64,000 bases of DNA from Rotaria sp. Silwood1 (Eukaryota > Rotifera > Eurotatoria > Philodinida > Philodinidae), in the NCBI GenBank assembly GCA_905250075.1, contig CAJNOP010000234.1, positions 7,723 to 71,722 of the forward strand. Direction: 5' to 3'. Made by a program: the position numbers and the translations under genes. Position 1 is the first letter of the stretch. Each line of letters opens with the position of its first letter. The notes below the pieces were generated by a model. That model was not told the origin of the DNA, made no database searches, and saw only the letters and a list, made by a program, of their open reading frames with translations. Shown here piece by piece: positions 35,633 through 46,025 of the stretch.

Positions 35633-37206
35633 TACTTAGGGCAATCTAAAAGTAATGGCGGAGGCACCTTATTTTCGTATAACAATCTGAAAGAATGTTT
35701 TTTATATAGCGAAAACAATAATAACGTTCTATTTTTCTGTGGCATTTGATCACTCTTCAAATAATATCATAATAATAAAGCTTCGATAAAGACTGTTTGT
35801 CTGTAAAACTTGACTATAAGATTAAATCATATCGTCATCCACGTGTATTCTCTATGTCGTTTTTTTCGTTCTTCTTTTCTCTTTTCTTCCATTTTTTTTC
35901 TTGTTTCTTTTGATACCTAGCCATCCATCCATACATATATTTATATTAAGCCACATGTATTGTTCTTTTTGTATGTATGTGTGGTTCGTTTGTACATTTT
36001 CAAGAAAGTCACAGGAATAAAGTCAGATTAAACATTAACACTATTCATCTGTTTGAGATGAAGATGGAAAATTTTCTTTTCTTCATTAAAGTGTTTACCA
36101 CACTTAACATTCAATCAAAGTTATTCATAATGAATCGTTATACACCTTAGGATCTGGTCGATTTTCAATGAGCTAAACAAGTTCGAATATGCAAACAAAA
36201 TTTAGTAAAATTTGAAGAAGCAGCATGGTACTTATGCGATGTGATGACAAATGACGAGTCGTAATTTTATCATAAACAAAGTGGTCGAAAGTCATCAAAT
36301 GCTGCGTGCATGGCAAGAAGAATCCCTTCACCTACCATGGTTCAACGTGGTAAATTTGTTCCAAAGTCCTTATTCTTATCTTTTCAAAGTCAAATGGTAC
36401 TGTTTTGTTTCATCATAGGGAACGGGGACAAACTATTGACCGAAAGTATTATATCAACAATTGTTTGCAACTTCTCGTCAACTACATCAAACATAAAAAA
36501 TCCTTATTTAGCATTCGTGGTATTAAACTTGCACACAATAATGAAAGACAATATATACATAAAAATGTGTCCAATAATCTTGAATCGGAAGGCATTACAA
36601 TAATACCACATTCATCAAATTCTACTGATCTAGTACCATATAAGTTTTGGTTGTACGATTTAATTAAGCAGAATCTAAGAGATGAAATCGATGCTGAATC
36701 ACTGTATGATATTGAAACCAAGTTCATGTGTCTTTTGGATAAAAAAGTACAAAAAGCCTTCGATAAGTGGATGCAAAGATCGTAGTTGTGTTTGGATAAA
36801 CAAGATGATTGTTTTGAACGTTTGATGAAATAAAATCTTGCTGAACCTGTTTCCGTGTTTCTTTTATTCTATCACTATTACTTTATTGTACACTTTAATA
36901 AATACGGATGGCTAGACATGAGAAGAGACGAGAAAAAGAATGAAAGAAAAGAGAAATGAAGAACGAATAAAAGAAAAACAAAAAGAAAATACACATGGAT
37001 GATAATAATATGATCTAATCTTACAATCAAGTTTTTCGCAAATAAAGTTTTTATCGAAGTTTTATTCTTATCAAATTAGTCTGAGAGAGATCAAATAACA
37101 CAGAAAAATAGAGCATTGTTATTTCTATCATTATAAAAAAGATTCCTTCAAAATTTCTATACAGAAAATAAGCATCTCCGTCACTGCTTTTCGACTGCCC
37201 AAAGTA
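35633..37206. mobile_element. old mariner element, ~1570 bp, with long TIRs
   Basis: The ends start CTTAGGGCAATCTAAAAG (35635) and, inverted, CTTTGGGCAGTCGAAAAG (ending 37204). Both are flanked by TA (35633-35634, 37205-37206). The inverted arms extend about 280 bases, to roughly 35935 and 36885, sharing words such as TCTATTTTTCTGTG, CTTCGATAAA and CTAGCCATCC, with many differences. Arm divergence is far higher than in the element at 17.6-19.3 kb, so this insertion is much older. Confidence 0.8.
36130..36785 (+). pseudogene. degenerate mariner transposase
   Basis: Readable pieces in shifting frames: RICKQNLVKFEEAAWYLCDV, MTNDES followed by TAA, HKQSGRKSSNAA, RKYYINNCLQLLVNYIKHKK, LESEGITIIPHSSNSTDLVP and YKFWLYDLIKQNL. 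They align in order with the transposase at 17.8-18.9 kb. The second catalytic Asp (HDN there) reads HNN, and the third (CDFWL there) reads YKFWL, so the active site is gone. The stop after NDES falls at the conserved Trp position. Confidence 0.8.
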
Positions 37207-37556
37207 ATTATTAATTTGAATAGATAGATATGTCGAGGCTATATCATTGAATGCTTCTTCAACAGTAAGTTCTCTCCGAATATTATTAAAATAAAAATTT
37301 GCCCTTTTTAATCAATGTTATTCTCTGATTCAGAATTGTTTTTTTTTCGTAAAATTCAGTAATAATTCAAATAATGAATTGCTTGAAGATAAATTTCTAT
37401 ACAATGAAGATTCTAATTCAATATAACCTTAATTATTCGTCGCTTATAACATATCGAGTTACGATATTGTAAGAGGATGAAATATCAAGACGGAAGCTAT
37501 TATCAAAAACAAAAATAAAACAAGCGCTTTTTAAAATAAAAAACCTTAATTTGATG

Positions 37557-37830
37557 AATCTGATGTTGATGTAGATTGTAATGTTGATAATGTGTCCGAT
37601 GTTCTATGCAAATGTACATCATGTTTTTGTAGTGTTTCCTTTGTGTTACTCAAATAAGAGAAAAGAAAATCATCGAATATGATATCATTCACTTGTAGTC
37701 AAATATCTAGAAACTTTTAATGATTAATTACAATTTCGAGGTGAAATTGTTGGAATGATATATATTGAAGATAATGTCATAGCAGTATTTTTATTTAATT
37801 CGATCGATAAAAACAAATCGATTCATGTAA
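37557..37830 (-). CDS. possible C-terminal exons of an unidentified gene
   Basis: On the minus strand, VNDIIFDDFLFSYLSNTKET continues to a Ser/Thr-rich tail ending STSDSSN and a TAA near 37557. Upstream, about 37745-37830, IDLFLSIELNKNTAMTLSSI...PTISPRN precedes a possible intron of ~35 bases ending TTTCTAG. The phase across that intron is not clean (a TGA appears). Composition is protein-like, but I cannot name the family. It lies just downstream of the PPC gene on the same strand. Confidence 0.3.
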
Positions 37831-37916
37831 GTCAAATTCTATATTTTATTGTCCTAACAAAAAAAGAAAATTTATATATTGAAATTATGTATACAAGAAT
37901 ACAAAGAGAAAAGTTT

Positions 37917-38472
37917 TTATAAGTCAGTAATAAGTTTTCGTCTAATATTCAATTCATCTTCTCCAGTTCTTGGATCAAATTCTCGGAAAAATGTGCAATC
38001 AAGTGGTTCAGCTAACATTAATTCACATGTTGTATGAACAGTAAGAGAACGGACTCGACCACCAATTAATGAACCTGTTTCAGGATCAGCAAATGAACCC
38101 ATTATATGATGAGAGTCTTGATCAAATGTTCCACTCAAAGATACAATATCATATTCTTTTTTATTTAATTGATGAGAATTTAATGAAAATTCTGCTAAGT
38201 TTCCAACACAACTTAAAATAAATAATGATTGTACGCCAATATTTTCCATTAATTCATGAATTGTTGAGAGTAATTCAACACCAGGACCAATGCGAAGTGG
38301 ATAACATCGAATTTCTGTACTTGCTGGAGCTTCTATTTATTTTAATTCATAAATAAGAATCAATTAAATTAAATTAAATTAAATTAAACTTACGACGAGG
38401 AGTTCGCTTTTGTGATTTTATTTTATTTGTACGCGCCAAAATGCTATTGATTGTATTTACTATCACAGGCAT
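37917..38472 (-). CDS. PPC/DUF296-domain protein, two exons
   Basis: Exon 1 is 38472-38394 (ATG, MPVIVNTINSILARTNKIKS, basic). The intron of 61 bases (38393-38333, GTAAGT...AATAG) holds an AAATT pentamer repeat. Exon 2 is 38332-37917. Together they encode 164 residues. The whole of exon 2 matches the PPC (plants and prokaryotes conserved, DUF296) fold: CYPLRIGPGVELLSTIHELM, LFILSCVGNLAEFSLNSH, EYDIVSLSGTFDQDSHHIMG, SFADPETGSLIGGRV, then TTCELMLAEP. In plants this domain follows AT-hooks in nuclear proteins; bacteria have stand-alone trimers. Here exon 1 is short and basic but has no clear AT-hook. The frame is intact with good splice sites. The domain is uncommon in animals, so horizontal origin is possible. 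Confidence 0.85.
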
Positions 38473-39842
38473 TTTGATTTCAGTAGCTACTGATTATTTT
38501 CTCGATGTGTATGCTTCAGTGGCTTATAACTACAGCTTATATACTACTTAGTAAATAATGCATTTAAGAACGAGACGAGACGTCGCGATTGTTTTGTCAT
38601 GGACACCTCGCTCATATGAAAACAACCTACATAAAATATATCTTCCTTCTGTAATCAATAAATATTTATTAACCAACAATATTAAATATGTTTTTTGCAT
38701 TTTTTTGTAAGGACTTCAAAAAATATTTTTTTTATTAATCAAATAAAAATTAATATGAAACTTTTTTTTCAAAAATTGAAAATAATTTATTCTTTTCTTG
38801 GTAATCTGATTATATTTTGTTGCTTGTTATGATAGACAATACGTAGGTATTATTTGACCGAACCTTCAGTGTTTAATGTCATGATAGGAAAAAAGACAAA
38901 GTACAGACATCTTTTATTGTGACAAGTTATATTGAAGAAAAACATTCATTTTTTCGTCTTCGTTGTTACATTAATAAACAAGGTCAAATATTGTCTGGCT
39001 AGCAATGATGAATTACAAGTTTGTAGTTTTACATTAACAACAGTTTATGATCATGCTCTTCTTGTTTCTCACACACAGAACGAATATCACATTTCATTTT
39101 TCTTTTATGATTAGTGTCTAATCATTGAATATTACAAGTCAACCGAAAAAAAAACAAGATTTACTCATAAGCGTCATTAAATCATCATAAGAGTAAATGA
39201 ATCAGAAATATTACTTTTGATTTATAGAATAATTAACGAAAATAAAATAAATTGTTAAACAATTAGATTGATATAATTAGTTAATTATTCGTCTTGAATA
39301 TAATTTAGTAGAACTTGTTGAATAAATGATGTATTTATGCTTAATTTTGAAAAAGAAAGACTGATAAATACGAGTATAATCAAAATAATAATCTGAATTA
39401 GGTTAAGTAAACAACGTGACTCGTCGTTAGATACTTCTATATAAAAATAATACAATAAAATCCAGCATAATCTCAAATTAGAATATTTCTCCGATGAATT
39501 TTTATGATAAAATAATCTTTAAATATACATTATCAATAATTAATCTACCAAAGTCTGTTACCTAAGTAAATTAAATAAGTTCGATAAATTGTATTTAAAT
39601 TCGAGATTAATTTACGATTTTAAACCAATTCAAACGAGATAGACAAATTGAATAAAACAAACATCACGATCAAAATAATTTTGAAATACACATAGAAAAA
39701 AATATACGAATAAACTGATTCGATGTAGTATAAGCAGAACGAAAAGCGTAATAATTAATTTTTGTGTCAATAGTATTTAATTTTTCAAGTAAAGTCAAGC
39801 TGGTTTTTCACTAATGACAAGATAATGATGATCAGATTGAAT
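38473..39842. other. no gene recognised
   Basis: AT-rich. Frames at 38932-39114 (+) and 39285-39476 (-) have no recognised motif. Confidence 0.4.
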
Positions 39843-40660
39843 TTATTTTTGATGAGTACATATAGTTACACTCATTGCAAGTCGAACACAAATAGAATGA
39901 TAAATTAAATCAATTTCAATATCTTCAAATTTGTTTAGTTGATTATAACCACGAATAAGATTTGTTGCTGAATCAATTGGATCTTGTTTATTTAACATAA
40001 TATAGATACATGCTATAGCAACTTCACTTATAAGAAATGCTTGGCACATATGTCCAAAATCAATTGCACCAATATTATCTTCATCAATAATAATTATATT
40101 ATAATCATGAGTATCATTATGAATAATAGATTTTCGAAGTGATGAAAATAAAGGAACAACAATTTGAATATAATCTTTAAGATTATCTTCAATTATTTGA
40201 GGATGATTTAACAATTAAATTTTTATATTTATTAATTATATATTCAGCATTTATTATATTCCAATAAATATCACATTTTGCAGATTCACCTTTAAGTTGA
40301 ATAAGAGATTTATCTATTATTCTAAGAAGTTTTTCTATATTAAAAATTAATTTAGGATTATAAGATCTCTAATCAGCTAAAGGAATTCTTGAAAGATAAC
40401 TAACAAGACTTATTAAATGATATTTATATTTAACAATCATTTTCCATTTAATGTGTTTCATAGAACGATTTTGCATATGAGTAACTGAATAAGTTTCATC
40501 AATCTTTGAAATCTTTAATATAAATTTTGATTGTTGACGCTGGAAAAGAAACTTTTGATCACGTTCACTGGGTCATTAACAAAAAATTGATTTAAATCGT
40601 AATATTGAAGAACAATCTCTTTTATATCAGTATGACACGGAAAAAACAAATTGATTATTT
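39843..40660 (-). pseudogene. hydroxylysine kinase/APH-like gene, broken
   Basis: The 3' frame (40214-39843) carries the kinase core of the aminoglycoside-phosphotransferase fold: IIHNDTHDYNIIIIDEDNIG (the HxDxxxxN catalytic loop, with the variant H-N-D), then AIDFGHMCQAFLISEVAIAC (metal-binding D-F-G) and a C-terminal helix region ending MSVTICTHQK. Upstream on the minus strand, RQQSKFILKISKIDETYSVT resembles the N-lobe VLKI strand, and ESAKCDIYWNIINAE the linker. These are separated by a TAG (after RIPLAD) and frame changes. The family (HYKK/AGPHD1) phosphorylates hydroxylysine in lysine degradation. The visible lesions suggest a pseudogene, though some breaks might be unseen introns. Confidence 0.6.
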
Positions 40661-41616
40661 AACAATATTTTATTTTTGTTGTTCATTAATCGTAACCAAT
40701 TGAACATTCAATAATGAGCTTTTTTATTCTATTTAACTTGAATTATTATATTATAGGCCTAATCATAAATAATTTTTGAGTTTGAACATAACCTAATGGA
40801 CAGAACAGGATTAACTAAAAACTTTAATTTTAAATTAAACAAAAGACCGTCTAATGAATCATTCGAATAATTGAATAAGTTCTGTCGATTGATTTATCAT
40901 ATAAATGAATAAAAAATTTCAACGTACGATTCATATTCTTAAAGCATATTCATTATTTTTTATTTTCGTTAGTTTCCTATGAGACTTTATCATTCTTTTT
41001 TCTATTGCTCGACTTAGTAACAGCTTGTATCAAATGAAAATGTGATATCTTCATGTTATGTAAGTTGATTAATAGAAATTTAACATGAAACAATAAAGTT
41101 ACTGAATAAAAAAAAGTGTACCATTGAATTAAATTGAATTGAAATATATTGTTCAAATTTTAGAATAAGGTTTAGCAATCATGTTTCTTTATATTAAAGG
41201 TTTTTTTTTTATGGACAATTATTTGACTGTCACATTTCTATTATATTGTTATGAATAAAGTTATTTTTATGAATGTGCTTTGAAAAAAAATCTAAATTAT
41301 ATGTGATTAATATATTTAAATTAACTAGCCAAACTTTCTCAGCTTAAACATTATATATTATCTAACAAACTCATATGCCCCGGTTATGGTTTAAATATAT
41401 TACTTCAAATAATAGTTATATATTTAAATAAAAAATATTGAGAACATTTTCTAGAAGATGGACATGATTATCGTGTTTACTGGTCGTTTACATTATACAT
41501 ATATTTTAAATTATTGAAATCTAGATGTATTTTTTTATTCAATTGTCCATTTTATTGTAAATATGGTTACATTTATTGATTTATTGTTTTTCTTTTTACC
41601 AAATCTTTCAATAAGC
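40661..41616. other. no gene recognised
   Basis: Very AT-rich interval. Nothing supported. Confidence 0.4.
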
Positions 41617-43050
41617 CCCCTCTCCTCCTCCCAAGAGTAAAAGCCCATTGAGCTTCTATTAATTTTGAAAATTATAAGTTTGAAGGTGGGCTTCTATTTC
41701 AACCCACTTTTTTTCGTCTTCCACAGCAAAATATGAAAAACCATTCTCGACAAAAGCGCACTAGCATTGTAGGAAATGTATTAAGACCTCCTTAAAAACT
41801 GATCTAAGTCCAGAAGCATTCAAATTGTATGACATTTTCAACATATGTTAGGGCTGGAGTCGAAAAGCTATGGTCAAATTTACAGTCAAATATGATAACA
41901 TTTGAAGACGATATTGGTCAAACAAAGGTGAAAAATAGCGTATTTGATAAACCTAATTTCTCTGTTCACGTTCATTTTATATATTTAATTTCTTTTTGTT
42001 TGAAAGAGCATGTCAGGATGCAATGCAATCAAGTGCTCTTCTTTTTAAACTCTTCTTTTTAACGGGAGAACAGCGATCGAAAATTAAATGACTCAAAAAT
42101 ATTTCTAATACGGCTCTCTATTTATATAAATGTTCGTACATATAGTAAACGCAAAGTTTAATCAAACGAAAGGGCTCTGTACCGTACTGCATCTTGACGT
42201 GTTTTCTCAAGCGAAAAAAGTTCAATATATAGAATGAGTATTATCAGAGAAATTTGGGTTGCACGATCAAGAAAACATAAACGCAGAAAAAACGAAAAAT
42301 GTTTTGCGTTTTCTGAATGCAGTCTATCTTTGAATAGGGGATGACAGAAATCTTGAAAAATTTTTGTAAAAAACGAGGTGCTGAGTAAACATTTTGTTGC
42401 TTATGAAAAAAAATAGCACGACCTATCTTCCCATGCATTAATTTTTATTTCGTTTATTCTGACAAAAAGTGCCTTTTTTGAGAGACCTTAAAACGTCAAT
42501 ATGAATTTATACATCCATGGTTGTGTTGAAGTGGCAAGACTTAACGATATCGACGATTTTTATTGAAAATATTCTAGTATTTTTTGTTTTTTTTTCTAAA
42601 ATGTTTGCAAATTATGGAAATTTTCAAAGAAATTATCGAAAAACTTTTTAAAAAGTTTCTTAAAAATTTTTATAAATTGTCGAGTAAAAAAAGAAATTTT
42701 CAAAGATTGAGGGCCACTTTTGACTTGCTTCCTGTATGAGACACTCGTCTATATATCACAAATTAGAATACAGAGAAGAAAAAAAAACATTGTTTAACAG
42801 AAGAATTATTGACAGAGCGTCGGTGATGCGCGAAGCTAATCAACCTAATAAGAAAAAGCATTACAGAGTGAAAGAATAAAATCGACGAGTATATGATCAT
42901 TTTATCTAAAACAGTGAAAATTATCGACCAAATTAATCGAGTGCTTAATTTCTCTACATGTACACATTTTGAACTCAATGGACTTTTATTGCGTTCGAAC
43001 AATTATAGTCGTGAGGGTGGGCTTTTATTCTTGAGAGGGAGAAGGATTTA
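41617..43050. mobile_element. ~1.43-kb non-autonomous DNA element
   Basis: Left end CTCCTCCCAAGAGTAAAAGCCCA and inverted right end CTCCCTCTCAAGAATAAAAGCCCA match over about 24 bases. Both ends also contain second inverted words, GGTGGGCTTCTATT on the left and CAATGGACTTTTATTG on the right. The interior has only short open frames and no transposase motif. The run of C/T followed by AATAAAAGnCC resembles the ends of the small element at 10315-10495. Confidence 0.55.
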
Positions 43051-43548
43051 AAAAATTTAGTTAACAGAGATTATACATCGTAAGGTCATATGTACAATAA
43101 ATGAAAATAAAATCTAGAATCATAAATGATCGAGTTTCGATTGATCATCTGTCTCATAATTTACAAGAATATTTTGTCACAAAGTTAAACAACCTAATGT
43201 GATAGTGCATGAGATTTGTAACCCAAGCGATGTTCGACAAGTTTTTTCTTCGCAGACACATTTTTGTTTGTGCACGTGTTGATGAAAGACCTGAACAGAT
43301 GAATAATAGAAAAAAATAATAAACATAGAATCGAATCATTTACGAAATAAACTTCTGGTTGATGTCTGTTCCATATGAAAATGGAAATAAACCTATATTG
43401 AACAACTAAGCAACGGCATTAAAAAGGAATCAAAGAAGTTTTTCGTGTTTGTTTATGCCAATAAATGGTAGACCAAATAGCATTTAAGATTAATATTAGC
43501 AATTGATTACGATGATAATCACACACATGAACATTCATAACTTGATTT
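43051..43548. other. no gene recognised
   Basis: Nothing supported. Confidence 0.35.
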
Positions 43549-43597
43549 TGGGTGTGGGTGCAAGTGTCAGTGTATTCTTAAGTCACCCACACTCACA
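43549..43597. repeat. telomere-like hairpin truncating a midasin-like fragment
   Basis: GGGTGTGGGTGCAAGTGTCAG is followed by TGTATTCTTAAG and TCACCCACACTCACA. The C-rich end runs directly into coding-like sequence on the minus strand. Confidence 0.7.
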
Positions 43598-43850
43598 AAC
43601 AAGCGAAAACTTTGTGTATTCCCGTTATCGTGACAATATTGCCGAGATGTTGCTGATTTATATAATGTTAATGTTGGTTCGGCTTCAGCTAATGGATTGA
43701 GGTCTTCAACAACATTTCCACATGCACAATTACTGTTATCCAAAATAATCCAATTGCCATTTTCCATAGTCTGTATTAAAGATCCTTTATTGAAAATGAA
43801 CGGCAATCCTTCATCGAAAATTCTTACCAATCTAAAATCATCTTCAATCT
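43598..43850 (-). pseudogene. midasin-like AAA ATPase fragment
   Basis: Minus-strand frame: SLIQTMENGNWIILDNSNCA, then CGNVVEDLNPLAEAEPTLTL, ending QSFRLF at the hairpin boundary. In midasin (MDN1/Rea1, a ribosome-assembly dynein-like AAA protein) the Walker B strand reads GxWxxLDNAN, followed by a loop such as PSVLDRLNSLLE and later a PHPNFRLF strand; the order and spacing fit. A splice acceptor (TTTTAG) precedes the exon near 43838. Midasin is normally over 4000 residues; only this ~85-residue piece is present. It is an orphan exon fragment, cut on its 3' side by the telomere-like hairpin. Confidence 0.5.
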
Positions 43851-46025
43851 AATAGTGTACCCAACTTTATCACTTTTTCTCTACAATCCCGAAGACAAAA
43901 AGAAACAATTTTTAAATTTGTATCTTTAACAATCTAAGTCTGGCGTGGAACATTCAATTTACGTTTACACATAGAATCTCGGTTTGCTTACTTTTTTTGG
44001 TGGCTCAATTTTTCTACTATTCTATGTTGATGGAATTTTCTTACAACATCTTATTTGTTAATCATCTAGAGTAGAGACATCCCGGATGGTTTAGCGTACA
44101 GGTTTGAAAGTTTTTCTCGGTCACACCATAAGGTAAGAGAAAAGTTCATCTTGCACAGTTCTACCGTGATACAATTATGCTATGCATCATGTTTAGATCC
44201 TCTCAATCATGGCAACTTTAGGAATAGTCCGATAAAAACTTCGTAAGACAAAGTAATGACGTATTTAGAATCGGTTCAGCCGGTCTATCGGTCATTTGTC
44301 CGAGCCGGTTTCTACCAGGTTTTTCGGAACACTCAAGGTAGTCTATCTTGCTGATTTTTAATAATTTCCATAGTTTTAATGATCAAGTGATATGAACATG
44401 GAAGTTTTCAATCGACAAAACTCTAATCGTAGTCTAAACTCCAGCTCTAAATATTGCGTTAATACATTCTCATCATACAATGAGGGTCTCGAATGATGCT
44501 GAATGAATTTATTGTGCTCATGAAAAGCTATACAGGTATCAGAAGTTAATTTCGGTATGACTAAAAATTTTTCATTTCGAAATATCAAACACACACTTTC
44601 TAGAGTACTCATCACCGACTCTCATAAAATCGTAATAGCTGGTAATATCCAGTTTATGGTTGCATTATAAAATATCAGAAAATTTCGGCTCTATTGTCGA
44701 GATTTTGCTGAATACAAGCGTCATGCAATTCTGAAAATATTTACATGTTAAGAAGTCTTAAAATAGGCAGCCTCATATAAAACCTGTCCGTGTATATCAA
44801 TATGACAAGTTAAGTTTGAAGATTAACTCACACTTATTCAAAATTACCCTTATGTAATTAAGTTTATCTATCTCCCGTAAAGATCAATACTAATATTCCG
44901 CTATCCAGTTGATAATTTCGCATGTCTACTTCGTGCGCTGAAGCATAACAATGGCTCACTCTTATTTTCATCAAATTTTCATTTTACGAAAGAGACTTCA
45001 AAAACCCAAGGAAAACTTTGTAAAACCATTTCAACAAGTTCAGAGCATGCATTTTCAATACGGATCGTTCTAAAGTGTTTGAGAAATAACAGGAAATTTG
45101 ATTCATTCATGGTAACCAAGGAAGAGCTTATAAAATTCGTATTTTCCTATCTATGGTTTTGCATAAATTCCCCAAAATTGAGCTAATTATGTTCCATTCA
45201 TATATAGTTTATAGATATTCTGAAAGAGAACAATTAAAGCTATGAGGTTATTGAATTTTTTCAAAATTGAAGTTTCACAAAAAACCGACGATCTGGAAGC
45301 AAGAGGGTCCTCTCTTAATATTAGGATGATTTACAAAGAGAGTTTCCACAAAACATGTTCGACGATGGTAGACACTTTTTTCTCGACATTTTTTATGATA
45401 CAACTACGAGGGATGATGTCTATACTTGCAGCAATTGAATAACATTTCCAGCACATCAAACATGCATCAAGCTAATCGAGTTCTGATTGAACGCTAACGA
45501 TTCTACCGATGAGTTCACCCTTGTAAGAATTAGAGGCTATGTTACTAAATAGTGTAAGTCTTCAAGAATGCATTGTTCTCAAGCCACATCTTTACCATTT
45601 ATTCTTAAGATGTGGCTCTGTTTACTATAAACTTCAGTCAGTTGTACTATCATGTCAAAAAAAGCAGCATACTATTAATAGTATGTCAATGTGAATAGCT
45701 TTCATTTCCAAAAGGGATCATATAGATGCATTTTTTAGTTCGATTGGCTCGAAGTCAGTGTCTATATAGCAGAAGGTCCGTGTGTCGAGTCCTTCGAACG
45801 GCGCATGTGCTCCGCAATTCATTTGTTAGCTCAAGTTGTCGTCTATGTCCACTAGCTATTGACATTTATAAGTAACAAGAACTACAATGAAACTATAATA
45901 GAAAATTAGAGCTGAATGTATTAAGACGAAAAAGAAATATTTTACAATGACATAATTCATAGCTACATGATATTTAGCATGAATAATGAATCGATATAAC
46001 TGTAAATAAAATGTTTGTCGAATAT
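43851..46025. other. no recognised gene in 2.2 kb
   Basis: A minus-strand frame at 44376-44609 (MSTLESVCLIFRNEKFLVIP...) has protein-like composition but no known motif. A perfect 10-bp stem, GCCACATCTT (45583) paired with AAGATGTGGC (45607-45616), has a 14-base loop. A tRNA-like stretch near 45738-45800 was considered and rejected. Confidence 0.3.

Noticed and set aside
20621..45300. Shared word TATTCTGAAAGAGAA at about 20635 and 45215 as a dispersed repeat
   Set aside because: The similarity covers only a few tens of AT-rich bases and could not be extended into a defined element.
45738..45800. Possible tRNA or tRNA-derived SINE (TGGCTCGAAG and GTGTCGAGTCC resemble A and B boxes)
   Set aside because: The segment is about 62 bases, too short; the T-stem does not pair and no anticodon arm is evident.
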